From: Trissonchulus latispiculum
Taxonomy: Eukaryota; Nematoda; Enoplea; Enoplida; Ironidae
DNA: 64,000 bases
Assembly: GCA_030248195.1 (NCBI GenBank)
Contig: JASAND010016498.1
Location: 1-64,000 of the forward strand
Reading direction: 5' to 3'
Part shown: positions 23,871 to 34,500 of the stretch, one piece after another
Layout of the letters: every line of letters begins with the position of its first letter
Position numbering within the stretch: position 1 is the stretch's first letter
The notes under the pieces: model-generated
What the model saw: the letters and a program-made list of their open reading frames with translations, nothing else
Told to the model about the DNA's origin: nothing
Databases searched by the model: none
Position numbers and translations under genes: made by a program

Positions 23871-24863
23871 AAACTTGCGCATAGCCAGAATAGTGAAGAT
23901 ACGATCCCCATGTTGAAAGGGGCGGAGCTTAGCGAAATTATCGATTGAGCCCTCCCAGCGGGAACTGAAAAAAGCAGGGAATGCAAATAAAAGTGCAACT
24001 ATTTAGTAAATGTGGGACTTAAAAAGATGTAACGCAAAGCTTAACTGCAAGTAAATCTGCAGAGATTTTTGAATTTTTGATAAACTAATTAGCTTAGCTA
24101 GCTAATGGCTTGGCTGCTGTTTTTCAAGGTTGGAAGGGGATACCGATTTGGTTAGCGAGAAAACTGGAGTCATGATATTATAACGGAGATTTGGAGTTGG
24201 GTTTGGGTAGGCTCCCCCCAACTTTTTTGTGGGGCGCCCCTCTGGAGAGACCCCAATCCCCCCTGGACCCCCCAACCATTTCCAAAAAATTTTTCAATTT
24301 TTACTCAAAAATAGCATTTTCAGTTCAGCTGTTTGTTTCTATTGCCAAAAACCTTCAACCATGCAGTAATTTTATCATTAGGGGTTGTAAACTCGAAAAC
24401 TTGATTGCCAACATGTTTCCAAGTCCAAAACAAGGTTGCTATTGAGTCAGAAAGTCCGATACAGTTAAAATCGTGTAACGTATTTCTCGCAGTAGCAAAC
24501 ACTTTTAGACAAAAATTTGGTTTTTCGAAAATTTCTGCAAACCTTCCTTAAAAACACCCAGATTTTGGCCATTTTTCGTGTCTCCCTCCCCCAATCCCCC
24601 CAACTGTCCCTCCTCCTGCCCCGCCTTTCTCCGGGTGGAATGACTATTTGGGTGGTGGCGATGGTGCTTGTGACCCGATGCTACAAATTTTTGGTGTGGG
24701 GAAGGGTGTGCGGACTGCGGGTGCGGGGGTCGACCACCAGGCAACAAATTTCCACCCATCCCCCCCAAAGTGCTGGGGGAGGTTTGGCTGGGGTAACCAT
24801 GATTTCACCGGAAATTTAGGTTGTGGGTGGGTATATAAATTTTGGAATTTGGTGGTGGTCATT

Positions 24864-25258
24864 AGATGGGCACTGCCGCACTGGATATCCGGATAATTTT
24901 TATATCCGGATAATATCCGATTTGAGAAAAATATCCGGATATCTGTGTACATTTCAGGCAAAACAATGAAAAATTAGCATATTTTTGACAAAAATTTCAA
25001 AACTTTTAAAATATATATATATGTTGCAAAAATTTCTCTGAAAATATTTTTGAAACGAATGCTGCGGCTTGGTTGCATGATAGACATCCACAGCCAGCCA
25101 AGAAATTGACAAAAAATTGAAAATTTAACTGCAAAATCGAAAAATTTTCTTGAAGTTAAGTTTGGAATAGGCGGATAACCGGATATCCGGATATCCGTTA
25201 ACGCAAAATAGGCGGATATATATACGGATATGAAAAAATATCCGGTGCCCATCACTAG
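24864..25258. mobile_element. hAT-like MITE with 8-bp target duplication
   Basis: Flanked by TGGTCATT at 24,856-24,863 and 25,259-25,266. The right terminus reads (inward) CTAGTGATGGGCACCGGATA; the left is a shortened AGATGGGCACTGCCG. The ends are built of 'ccggatat' repeats. An 8-bp duplication and GATGGGC-type ends are typical of hAT transposons. A truncated relative lies at 32,006-32,300. Confidence 0.75.
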
Positions 25259-25275
25259 TGGTCATTGTCACTAGT

Positions 25276-25885
25276 GATTTTTTAACTTACCCTCCCCCAA
25301 CTTTTGGCTACCCGAACCCCCCCCCCAACGATTTTCGGACCCAAAAAGTTAGCTAAATTTGGTCGAAAAATGGTCATTTTTTGAAACATTGTTCTAAAAT
25401 TTTGACCTAAAATCGCTTTAAAACGGTGCAAAAACTCCTAAACCGTTAAGAACAAGCCTTGTTTTGATGAAAAAAGGGCTAAATTACAGAAAATTTTGCA
25501 TTTTTTGGCCATTTTTCGAAATTTTTGAGGTCCGAATTCTTAGTTTTCCTGGAACTTTGGGTCTCGGGGGGGGTAAAGCTTGGCCGACCTCCGAAATGTG
25601 ATGGGGGGTACCCCCCCAAAATTCGGACCTCAGAAATTTCGAAAAATGGATAAAAATGCAAAATTTTCTGCAATTTAGCCCTTTTTTCATCAAAATAAGG
25701 CTTGTTCTTAACGTTTTAGGCGTTTTTGCACCGTTTTAAAGCGATTTTAGGTCAAAATTTTAGAAAAATTTTTCAAAAAATGACCATTTTTCGACCAAAT
25801 TTAGCTAACTTTTTGGGTCCAAAAATCGTTGGGGCGGGTTCGCGGGGGGGTAGCCAAAAGTTGGGGGAGGGTAAGTCAAAAAATC
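25276..25885. repeat. Large inverted repeat, about 265-bp arms
   Basis: Arms 25,276-25,538 and 25,620-25,885 are near-identical inverted copies with an 81-bp G-rich spacer. Outer ends read GATTTTTT(A/G)ACTTACCCTCCC. Non-coding; probably a MITE or fold-back element between the two main genes. Confidence 0.75.
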
Positions 25886-26395
25886 TGGGGGGTGGTAAAT
25901 TTGGTCGAAAATTTTGGGGGGGGGGAATACCCCTCCCCCCCAAAGGAAATCTGGGGGGGGGGTACCCCCATCACATTTCGGAGGTCCGTCAAGATTTGCC
26001 CCCCCAGACCCAAAGTTCCAGGGAAACTATGGTGGTGGTAGACCCCTAAATGTGATGGGGGTTACTTAGGTGAGCCGAACCCCCGCCCCCAAAGTCGGAC
26101 CTCAGAAAGAAATGGAAAATCCAAAAAATTGCCTTAAAAACACAAAAGTTTCTATATCTTGACGATATTTTTGTGAAAATATGTTTTTTTTTTTTGTTTT
26201 AAGTGTTTTTTTTGTTGGTTTTATTTTTTTGGCAAAGTATTTTGGTAAAAAATGGGGGAGGGAAAAAATGGGGGCCTCCCCGCCCGCCGGGGGGGGAGAA
26301 ACCATGCGACAATGTAGAAAAGGAAAAAAAAAATTTGGTTGTTGAGGTAGGTGGGATCATCTTTTAGGTACTTACTTGTACTTGTTCCATCTCCA

Positions 26396-28862
26396 TTACT
26401 GCTGCAGCAATCTGATGGGCTCCGGATCCATACCAACTTGATTAACCATTGCCCTCCACTGGTTTCTGTCTTGAGCCATGGTTTTGACCACATCATCCCA
26501 CCGGTACCCAGCGTTTCTATATGGGGTCATGTGGGCCCATAGGTCCTTTTCCACTACCTGCCGCCATGACGTTGCCGGCCGACCGGGTGGTTTCCGCCAG
26601 TGACCCGGGATGGGGGAGAAGAACACCTTTCCCGGTGCCCGTAAAGGATCCATCCGCCCTAAGTGGCCCAGCCACCGGAGGCGGCCGCGTTGGAGATAGG
26701 CTGATAGTCGTTTGTGATTGTGGCATATGTTGTAGAGATCCGTATTTCGAATATTGTCTCGCCGCCTAATTCTTAGTATGGTGCGTAGGCAGGCGCGTTC
26801 GAAAACCTCCAGTTTCTGAAGGTCCGATTTTCGCACTACCCACGATTCGCTGGCATATAGTAGCACAGGCACAACCATAGCATCGAATACGCGCAGCTTC
26901 GTTTTTACGGAGATCTGCCGCCGGGACCAAAGGCATCTGTATAGTTGACGAAAAACAGCACTAGCCTTGGCCAGTCTAGCATCAGTTTCAGAACCCTGGT
27001 CACAGCCATTGGAGACAATGCTGCCCAGATAAGGAAAATTACGGACTCTTTCCACTGTTTCTTCGTTGACCGTCACGTTACCAGGGCCTACGGCAGATGT
27101 GACCGGAGGGACAACCTTGCATTTCCCAGCATTTAACAGAAGACCGACCAGTCGGCCATATCCATCGACCCGGTTGCACTGTTGCTGCAAACGATCTTCG
27201 GAGCTAGCTAGCAACACCAGATCATCTGCATATTCTAGATCAGCCAGCCACATATTTTCAGCCACCTCTACTCCGTCCCCATCTAGGACAGCCTGTTGCA
27301 TCACCCACTCGATGGCCAGGAGGAACAGAAGAGGAGACAGAATATCTCCCTGTCGTACGCCGGTCGAGACTTTAAATTCATCCGTAAGCGAGCCATCGAC
27401 GCGTACTTGACAAACTGATGTTTCATACATGTCTTTAATTATTTCCACCAGGACGGAGGGGATGCCAGCGTGTGAGAGAAGAGTCCACAAGCAGCTGCGA
27501 TCTATACTATCAAATGCTGCCTTGAAATCCAGAAAGGCAAGCCATGTGTCCTTTTTATGGATCTTCCTACGGTGCAACAGCTCTCGTAGAAGGAAAATTT
27601 GATCTACGGTGCCGCGTCCTTTCCGGAAGCCGGCTTGCTGATCCCTCATCCGACTGTCCAACTGCGACACAATTCTTCTCAGGATAATCAGCGACAGTAT
27701 TTTCCCTGCAATTGGTAGCAAGGAGATGCCTCGATAGTTATCACAAGCCTGTCTGTCACCTTTCTTCAACACAGGAACAATGATTGCCCTCTGCCACTGG
27801 GTGGGAGAATGTCTTTGCACCCAGATTTTCTCGAATAACTTCTCTAGGTGTGGGGCAATTTCTGTGTCTGCTGCCAGGAACAGTTCTGGACTTAGTCCAT
27901 CATAGCCGGCAGCTTTACGAGGTTTTAGGAGGCGAATAGCATCCATGATTTCGGCTGTAGTAGGTGGTCCTCCAACTATGGTCTCGTCGTCCGGTCGGAT
28001 GAGAGGCGGTTGAGGTGGTTGAGCACCAGGTAGAGTGGGTTGCGGAACAGGCCGGTTGAGCAGTGAATCAAAATGTTGTTTCCAGCGGTCTAATTGGAGA
28101 GCTTTATCTTTGATTAAGTTTCCATTACGGTCCTTCACAGCTCCACAGACTGGTGGTTTCCTGCCAGTGGCCTCACGTAGTAAAGCAAACAGAGATCTGG
28201 AATTACCAGTTCGGCCAGCATTCTCCATTTTCTGGGCCAGATTGTTCCAGTTCCTTTCCTTATCCCTCTTAAGTTGACGCCGTAGTGCCTTCTTCAAGAG
28301 TTTCTTGGTCTCCGGGTTTGCGGCATCCCGACAGGCAGCCGCTAACCTGTCTGATTCAGCCGAAAGTGGTACCGGTCTTCGTCTGCCTGGTTTGCGACCG
28401 AGGACCTGTAGTGCCGGTTTACTTATGCAGTCCGCCATTTTCGACCACAACAGATCCACTGGAATGTCATCATCATCAGATTGTCCTTCAGCCAAAGCTT
28501 CGAACCTGTTTCTGACTTCAATTTTGAATGCCCGTAGACTATCTGGGTCCTTCAGTTTTTCCAGGTTATATTGTGCAGTTCTTGTGGTCTTGGGGACAGC
28601 AGCTAGTTTCAGGTTTATTTTTGCAAGCACCAATTCATGATCTGAGGGAAGGGCAGTTCTCCGTTTGATCCTGACATCGACAACAGATGACTGCCATCGC
28701 CGTCTGACCAGAACATAGTCTAATAATTTGGCAGTTCGTCCGGTATTACTCCTCCAGGAAAGGAAATGGGCAGCTTTGTGCCGGAAAAAGCTGTTGGTTA
28801 TGACAAGATCGTAAGTGTCCGCCAAAGATAGTAAGCGCGTACCGTTGTTATTTAGTGACCCT
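26396..28862 (-). pseudogene. RTE element: end of endonuclease plus reverse transcriptase
   Basis: The reading frame picks up at about 28,862. It contains the EN SDH motif (ALPSDHELVLA), then RT: AFLDFKAAFDSIDR (motif A), GVRQGDILSPLLF (motif B), LEYADDLVLLAS (motif C, YADD intact), and GRLRWLGHLGRMD near the C-terminus; stop TAA near 26,396. All catalytic residues I can check are present, so the only visible lesion is the upstream shift. Confidence 0.85.
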
Positions 28863-29609
28863 GTTTGTACCAAATGGGCCACGGGCTCGGCTGTCGTTGC
28901 GGTTGTGGCCAAGCTCAGCGTTAAAATCGCCAAGCAGCAGTAGGAAATCCGAGTTCGGAATGCCGGCAAAGGCGTCCTGTAGTTGCTGGTAAAAATCGTC
29001 CTTCGTATCATCGTCGGAAACGTCAGTCGGTGCATAGCAGCCAATGACAGAAACATAACCGTTCCAGGATTTCAAACGAGCATACAATAACCTGTCACTT
29101 ATTCCCTGGAAGGCTACCAGAGACTTAGAGATTTCTTCAGACAGAGCAAGCCCGACTCCTCTGACAGCGTGGATCTCGTGCCCACTATAGTGAAGGCTGT
29201 ATTTCGTATTATCCCCGATGATGTCGACACCAGAGCCTGGGATTCGGACTTCGGTCAGGACAGCAATGCCAACATTATGGCAGGCAAGGTCAGCGGCTAT
29301 GACGCTGCGGCGGGTTGGATCAGCAGCAGTTTGTACGTTCCAGGTGGCAACCAATGTGAGCTGCTTAGGATGGAGTAGGGGTCTGGGATGCCGGTTTTGG
29401 TAGTCGCGGAGACGCAGCAGACGGTTCACACGCCGCCTAGCAGAGCGCAGTTCCGAGGGTGAGAATCCCTGAAAAGATGGTGAATCGGTGCCATTATTAG
29501 ACTCTGAGTAAACCGGTAGTAGAGATTCAGTTAGCTCTATATCTGAGGGTGAGAATCCATCAAAATTGTCCATTGAGTCATCCAAATAACAGTTCGTAAA
29601 AGTTTCCAT
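28848..29609 (-). pseudogene. RTE element: endonuclease part of ORF2
   Basis: From ATG at 29609-29607 (METFTNCYLDD). It contains endonuclease/exonuclease/phosphatase-fold motifs: LVATWNVQTA near the start, LTEVRIPG (catalytic Glu), VSVIGCYAPT, and LLLLGDFNAELG (the GDFN motif). The frame stops at 28850-28848 just after GPFGTN. The downstream SDH motif is in the other frame, so the protein is interrupted. Confidence 0.85.
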
Positions 29610-30125
29610 ACAGCATGGATCTCGGGGAGAGAAAGGGAAGCGTCCCCGGCGGAGCCCCGGAACGCCAGGGGTCACCCAATATATGTACAGTCACTGCTTA
29701 GAACTGGATACACCTCCAGCCATACATCCCTCAGGCGCAGGAACCATGGGATTGGGATAGGTTAGGGGGAATCTGTTGGCATGGATTTGGGAGATACACG
29801 GCTAGCGTAGCGCGACGGCTGAGAGACGCCAGTTCTCAGCCCCAGGGATGCCCTTTTGCCCGGGGAAGGGCCCAAGGTACCCCACACGGGACCCCAAACC
29901 ACCCTCCAGTCGGCCGGCAGGCAATCCTATAACAAAAGCACAACATGTAGCTGATGTAGGGACCCACAACCATGGAGGGGGCTTGGGGGTGGGGAGGGTT
30001 TGGTCCTGTGGCGCCAATCTGCAATGCCACAGACTACCAGGGTTAGTTGGAGCTGGCAAGGCCCCGGAACTACCTCCCCCAACCCCAATAGGTGTATAGG
30101 TGAACCTTTTGAAATTGAAAAAGAG

Positions 30126-31380
30126 CATATATAATTATTGGTTTAACGTTCACCTGGGGAGGTGGGAAGATAATTAATCCTTCCATAAATTTTCGACCCC
30201 CTTTCCTCCCAAAATTTTTGACTTCCCCTCTCCAAACCAGAACCCCCAAACCCTCCTTCCCGAACCTTTGCCCCGAAAAAGTTGGCTAGCTTTTGCCAAA
30301 AATCGTGAATGTTTAGCAATTGTTTTCTCAAATTTTTAGCCTAAAATAGAAAGCGTTAAAATATAGGAAATTTATATAGCGTTTTCGGCCATTTCTTATT
30401 CTTAAGCAGGTAAAATTTCCCAGAGCAGCAAATTTCGGCCCCCCCTGCAGTGTGTGTGTAAAAAATAGCAATGACCCCTGCCCAAAAACAAAAAACAGAT
30501 TTAAGTTGGATGCGCAGCTGAGTATTCTGGCTCTGGGTTGACTGGTTGAGGGACGGGATCCTCCATTGACTACCTTCCGCATAGGCATAGGAGTACTACC
30601 TGTTTGGGTTGGAGGGAGTAGAAAGACCAAATTTGGCTCTGGGACCTCACCAAAATCCGAAATTTGGGTGAGAGCGACCCCCCCCTAAACTGTACCCTAG
30701 TTTTTTTAGTTGAAAATGCTCCTTTTTCGATGTACAGTACATTACGTAAACGTATATATATACGTACTCAAAAGCTTCCGTCATTAGTTTTTGTATGCGC
30801 AAATAGGGCTTGAAAATTGACAAATTTGTGCTAAAATATGCCTAAATTAGCCCAGATTGTGGTTTATAATTGCGTACGTATATATATTGCTATATTGCTT
30901 GCTTTTGATTGCTATAAATAACCATCCTTAGCTGTTTATAGCTAATTTATGGCCATTTTTTAGAATTTTTTAAAAAATTTTCAGAAATTGGAAAAAATTT
31001 AGTTTGTGCCCAGTTTTAGGGGGGAGGGAGGTTTGAGCTCGACTGGGGGGAGGGGAGTAGTTGAGGTCGGGGAGGAGGGTCTGGCCTCTCCGTGGGGTGG
31101 TCTCACAGGGGGCAAACTGTAGCCTGGTACACCTATGACCTTCCGCCAAATCCAGAGAAAAGAGTGTCCCTGTTGGTACTGAATTTTGCGCTAAAAAATT
31201 CGCTCAGACGGTAATTTTTCAAATACTTTTCCGGCTTCGATTCGATTCGGCCGAAGCTCCTTTCACAAGTTTTACCTATATAACCACCATTTACCTTTTA
31301 GAGTATACGTATACACGCGGCTTTTTTGTCACAGGGTTTCTTCAGTATACATTCTAATTTCATATTTTTTCTGGACGTTT
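30126..31380. other. Intergenic 5' flank of GGNBP2, no gene seen
   Basis: AT-rich DNA with C-rich and G-rich tracts (about 30,180-30,260, 31,017-31,100) like those of the MITEs. No clear promoter element was found before the GGNBP2 start codon. Confidence 0.4.
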
Positions 31381-31404
31381 CTAATATTTGCAACATTTTG
31401 GTCA

Positions 31405-31524
31405 ATGGCAAGTTCAAGTTCAGAAACAATCAGTGCTCGTCTGGTGGCTATTTGTCATGACACGAACGATGCCAAGTTGTTCAAGGATCATCAGCTCCCG
31501 GCCTGCGTGGACGACATGCGACCT
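31405..31524 (+). CDS. GGNBP2: GGNBP2 coding exon 1
   Basis: 40 codons from ATG 31405, MASSSSETISARLVAICHD. The ARLVA-C-D block matches the start of human GGNBP2. Donor CCT^GTATGT. Confidence 0.9.
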
Positions 31525-34500
31525 GTATGTTTATTTACGTACATTTACGTTGCACGTTTTATCTTTTTACCTGAAAACATGGTTTTTTAGGCAACAGCTT
31601 AGGCCATGGCCTAAATTTATGAGTCGATGGCCTAAAGAATTTTGGCCGTTGAGGCCATTGGCCTAAATTTTTCGACGAAAATCTCGTTAAATTTTATTGA
31701 TTTTAAGTAATTTTTAACTAAAATTAAAATTAAAGTATATAAAGTAATAAACAGTAATTTTCTAAAAAAAATTTCGCGCCGTCGGCGCGAATTTATACTC
31801 TTCCACTTGTATTTCTGGGCTGCGCCAGCGGCCAGCTAGCTATACATTGTCTATTTGCACTTACAAATACACATTCAAGCTATCATTTCGTTTACTGTCA
31901 TAAAGATTTCATCGATGAAATGCTATTTTAGTAGTTTAACTTTATTTCTATTTGTTTAATTTTCTTCTTTCTTTGGTTCTCTATGCTGAGCTCCTACCTG
32001 TTTAAATTAGTGATGGGCCACCGGATATTTTTTCATATCCGGATATCCGCCTATTTTGCGTTAACTGATATCCGGATATTCGGTTATCCGCCTATTCCAA
32101 ACTTAATTTCAAGAAAATTTTTCGATTTTACAGTTAAATTTTCAATTTTTCTGACAATTTTTGGGCAGGCTGTGAATGTCTATCATGCAACCAAGCCACA
32201 ACTTTGGTTTCTAAATATTTTCATAGGAATGTTTGAAAAATTTTTGAAATTTTTATCAAAAATTTGTTAATTTTTCATTACTTTGTCTGAAATGTACACG
32301 GATAAAACAGGCTTTTTATACTGTATGTACTTTTGGCATTTTATTTTTAGCTAATTTTATCTCCCCCCACACTTTTGGACCTCCCCCCTCTAGTGGGGGG
32401 GGGGGGCGTCCCCCCTACTCTTCCCCCCCACTTATTTTGCCTAAAAAACACCCCAGCAGGATAACTGTAATTTTAACAATGCGTACAATACCGTGCAACC
32501 TAAAAATTAACAAAATTTGGATGTCCTAAATTTTTGGGTGATGGCCTAATAAATTTGTGTCGTTGAGGCCATTTGGCCTAAAGTTCGGTGACCAAAAAAA
32601 CCCTGCCTGGAAATGCGGGACTGTTCCCGGAATGTTAGAGAATAAAATTTAAATTTTTGAAAGTTCTTCAGTGGTTCGTTTTCATAACAGGAATTGAAGC
32701 GTGTAGGGTCAAATTTACACAACGTGATGTTGTGATTGTGAAGTGAAAGCAAAAGCCCTAGTTCGAAAGAGGGGTGACCTGGCTTATTTTTAGGCAAAAA
32801 TTTATATGGGGGGGCTTCATGGGAGGGGGCTGACCCAAAATGGGGGGGCCATATTTTGGAAAAAATTTTCGAATTTTTGCGGGTTTTTCGTGTAAAAATG
32901 TGTAAAAATCGCTAAAAAATGAATAACTTTAAGTGGTTTTTAGGCTAAAATAGTGAAAATTTCGTTAAAAATCCAGCGAAGCCGGAAAATTTTTTGAAAA
33001 TTTAGGGTAAAAACGGTAAAATTTGGCAATTTTTGGGGTTATGGGAGGGAGGTCGGAATTTATGGGGGGGCATTTCATGGGGGGTCCTCGAATGGGGGGG
33101 GGAGGTCGCCGAATGGGGGGCGGCCCCCCCACACCCCCCCCCCCAGTAAAAATAAGCCAGCGCCAATACCGGAAACAGACAAGAGCACCCAGTGACTGTT
33201 CCTTCTGTTTCGGACGAAGACTTTTGCCATGGTGACTGCAGGCGGCAGAGCCGTTTTTCATTTTTTCTTTGTCAACACAAAAGTTTTGTCTAAATAGTTT
33301 GCTGTGCTTCAACAACGTAAATATTATTTTTCTCCATGCGTTTTTCTGTCTGTTTTCAGTTGATCGTGGAATTTGAGGACCCTGTGGGCTGGCGTCGTCC
33401 CTCCTCCTCCTCCTCCTCTGGGTCAACCAGTGCTCCTGGCGGGACGTCTTTGCGCCAGTTCTGTCAGAAGGTTGACTCCCTGGACCCGGACGAGTTGGAC
33501 GAGGCCCTCACCACGGATTTTGATCAATTTACTTCCCTGCTGTCACAGATTGTACCCTGTGTAGGCTGTAGACGAAGGTATGTATATACCTATGTACATA
33601 TACGTATATATATACGTACGTACGTATGTGACACGTTAGGTGTGAGCTAGGAAGACAGGGGTGGGAAGAATTTTGTGTGGCTGAAAATGGATAAAATAAA
33701 TGAATGAATGAGATACGCATAACGAAGCTTTATACGTATATACTATGTTTCTGCTCTGGAGCTTTATCTGGGGTTCGATTATGGTGATTTTCGTAAAAAC
33801 ATTTATTGTGATTTGATGAAATTTTACATTAATCTCTTTTTGATGATTTTAGAATTTAAAAACTTAGACTAGAGTGCGATTTCCCCGTAGAGTTCTATAG
33901 ATACAACAGTTTTTACTTGTTTTTATGTCGAAATATACTGTACAATTTACGCGTACGTGATAGGTTAAGGGGTGACCTTTTTTGTTGTATTCTTTTTGTT
34001 TAATTATTTTGAGTTTTTTCGCAGTTCTCCGTGCTGTTGTATCAAACATCTAATTGATGCATTTTTGAGAGCTGCGATTACAGTGACAATCCTAAGAGAG
34101 TAGTTGCACTGAACTTCGGGATTCTGCAGTGTGACTTAGTTAAATTGGATGACATTGTAAATTTGATTGAATTAAATTTAAGTTAAATGGCGGTTTTTCA
34201 TCGTCTCATTCAATTCATTTAAATGACGCTTCGAAATGGAGAACTGCTTGCCCAAGCTGGACTGTTGGTTTGGAAAATTTCAGACATTGAAAAGTCTGGT
34301 ACATTTCAACAAAGTGTAGTATAAAGTATTTGTAAACAATAAAAACACGCCTGCCTGCCGTCTCTAAGGCTGCCTTATTGATTGCGAGCAGGCGTTTTTC
34401 ATAATTTTCTTTACCTGTAATGCTTGTATCCTTCGTGGATCTGCCTGCTAGGACGCGTTTACCTCATTTTCTTGAAGTAAAATTATTTGGACGCAGAAAC

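Larger units (their letters stand above)
26340..30125 (-). mobile_element. RTE-type non-LTR retrotransposon, nearly full length
   Basis: About 3.8 kb on the minus strand: a GC-rich 5' UTR (to about 30,125), an apurinic-type endonuclease, a reverse transcriptase and a short 3' region. The single-polyprotein plan (EN then RT, no ORF1 seen) and a C-terminal GRLRWLGHLGRM motif fit RTE/Bov-B-like elements. One frameshift separates EN from RT. 5' and 3' boundaries are approximate and no target duplication was identified. Confidence 0.8.

Noticed and set aside
27066..27410. Open frames opposite the RTE reverse transcriptase
   Set aside because: Antisense shadows of the RT coding frame.
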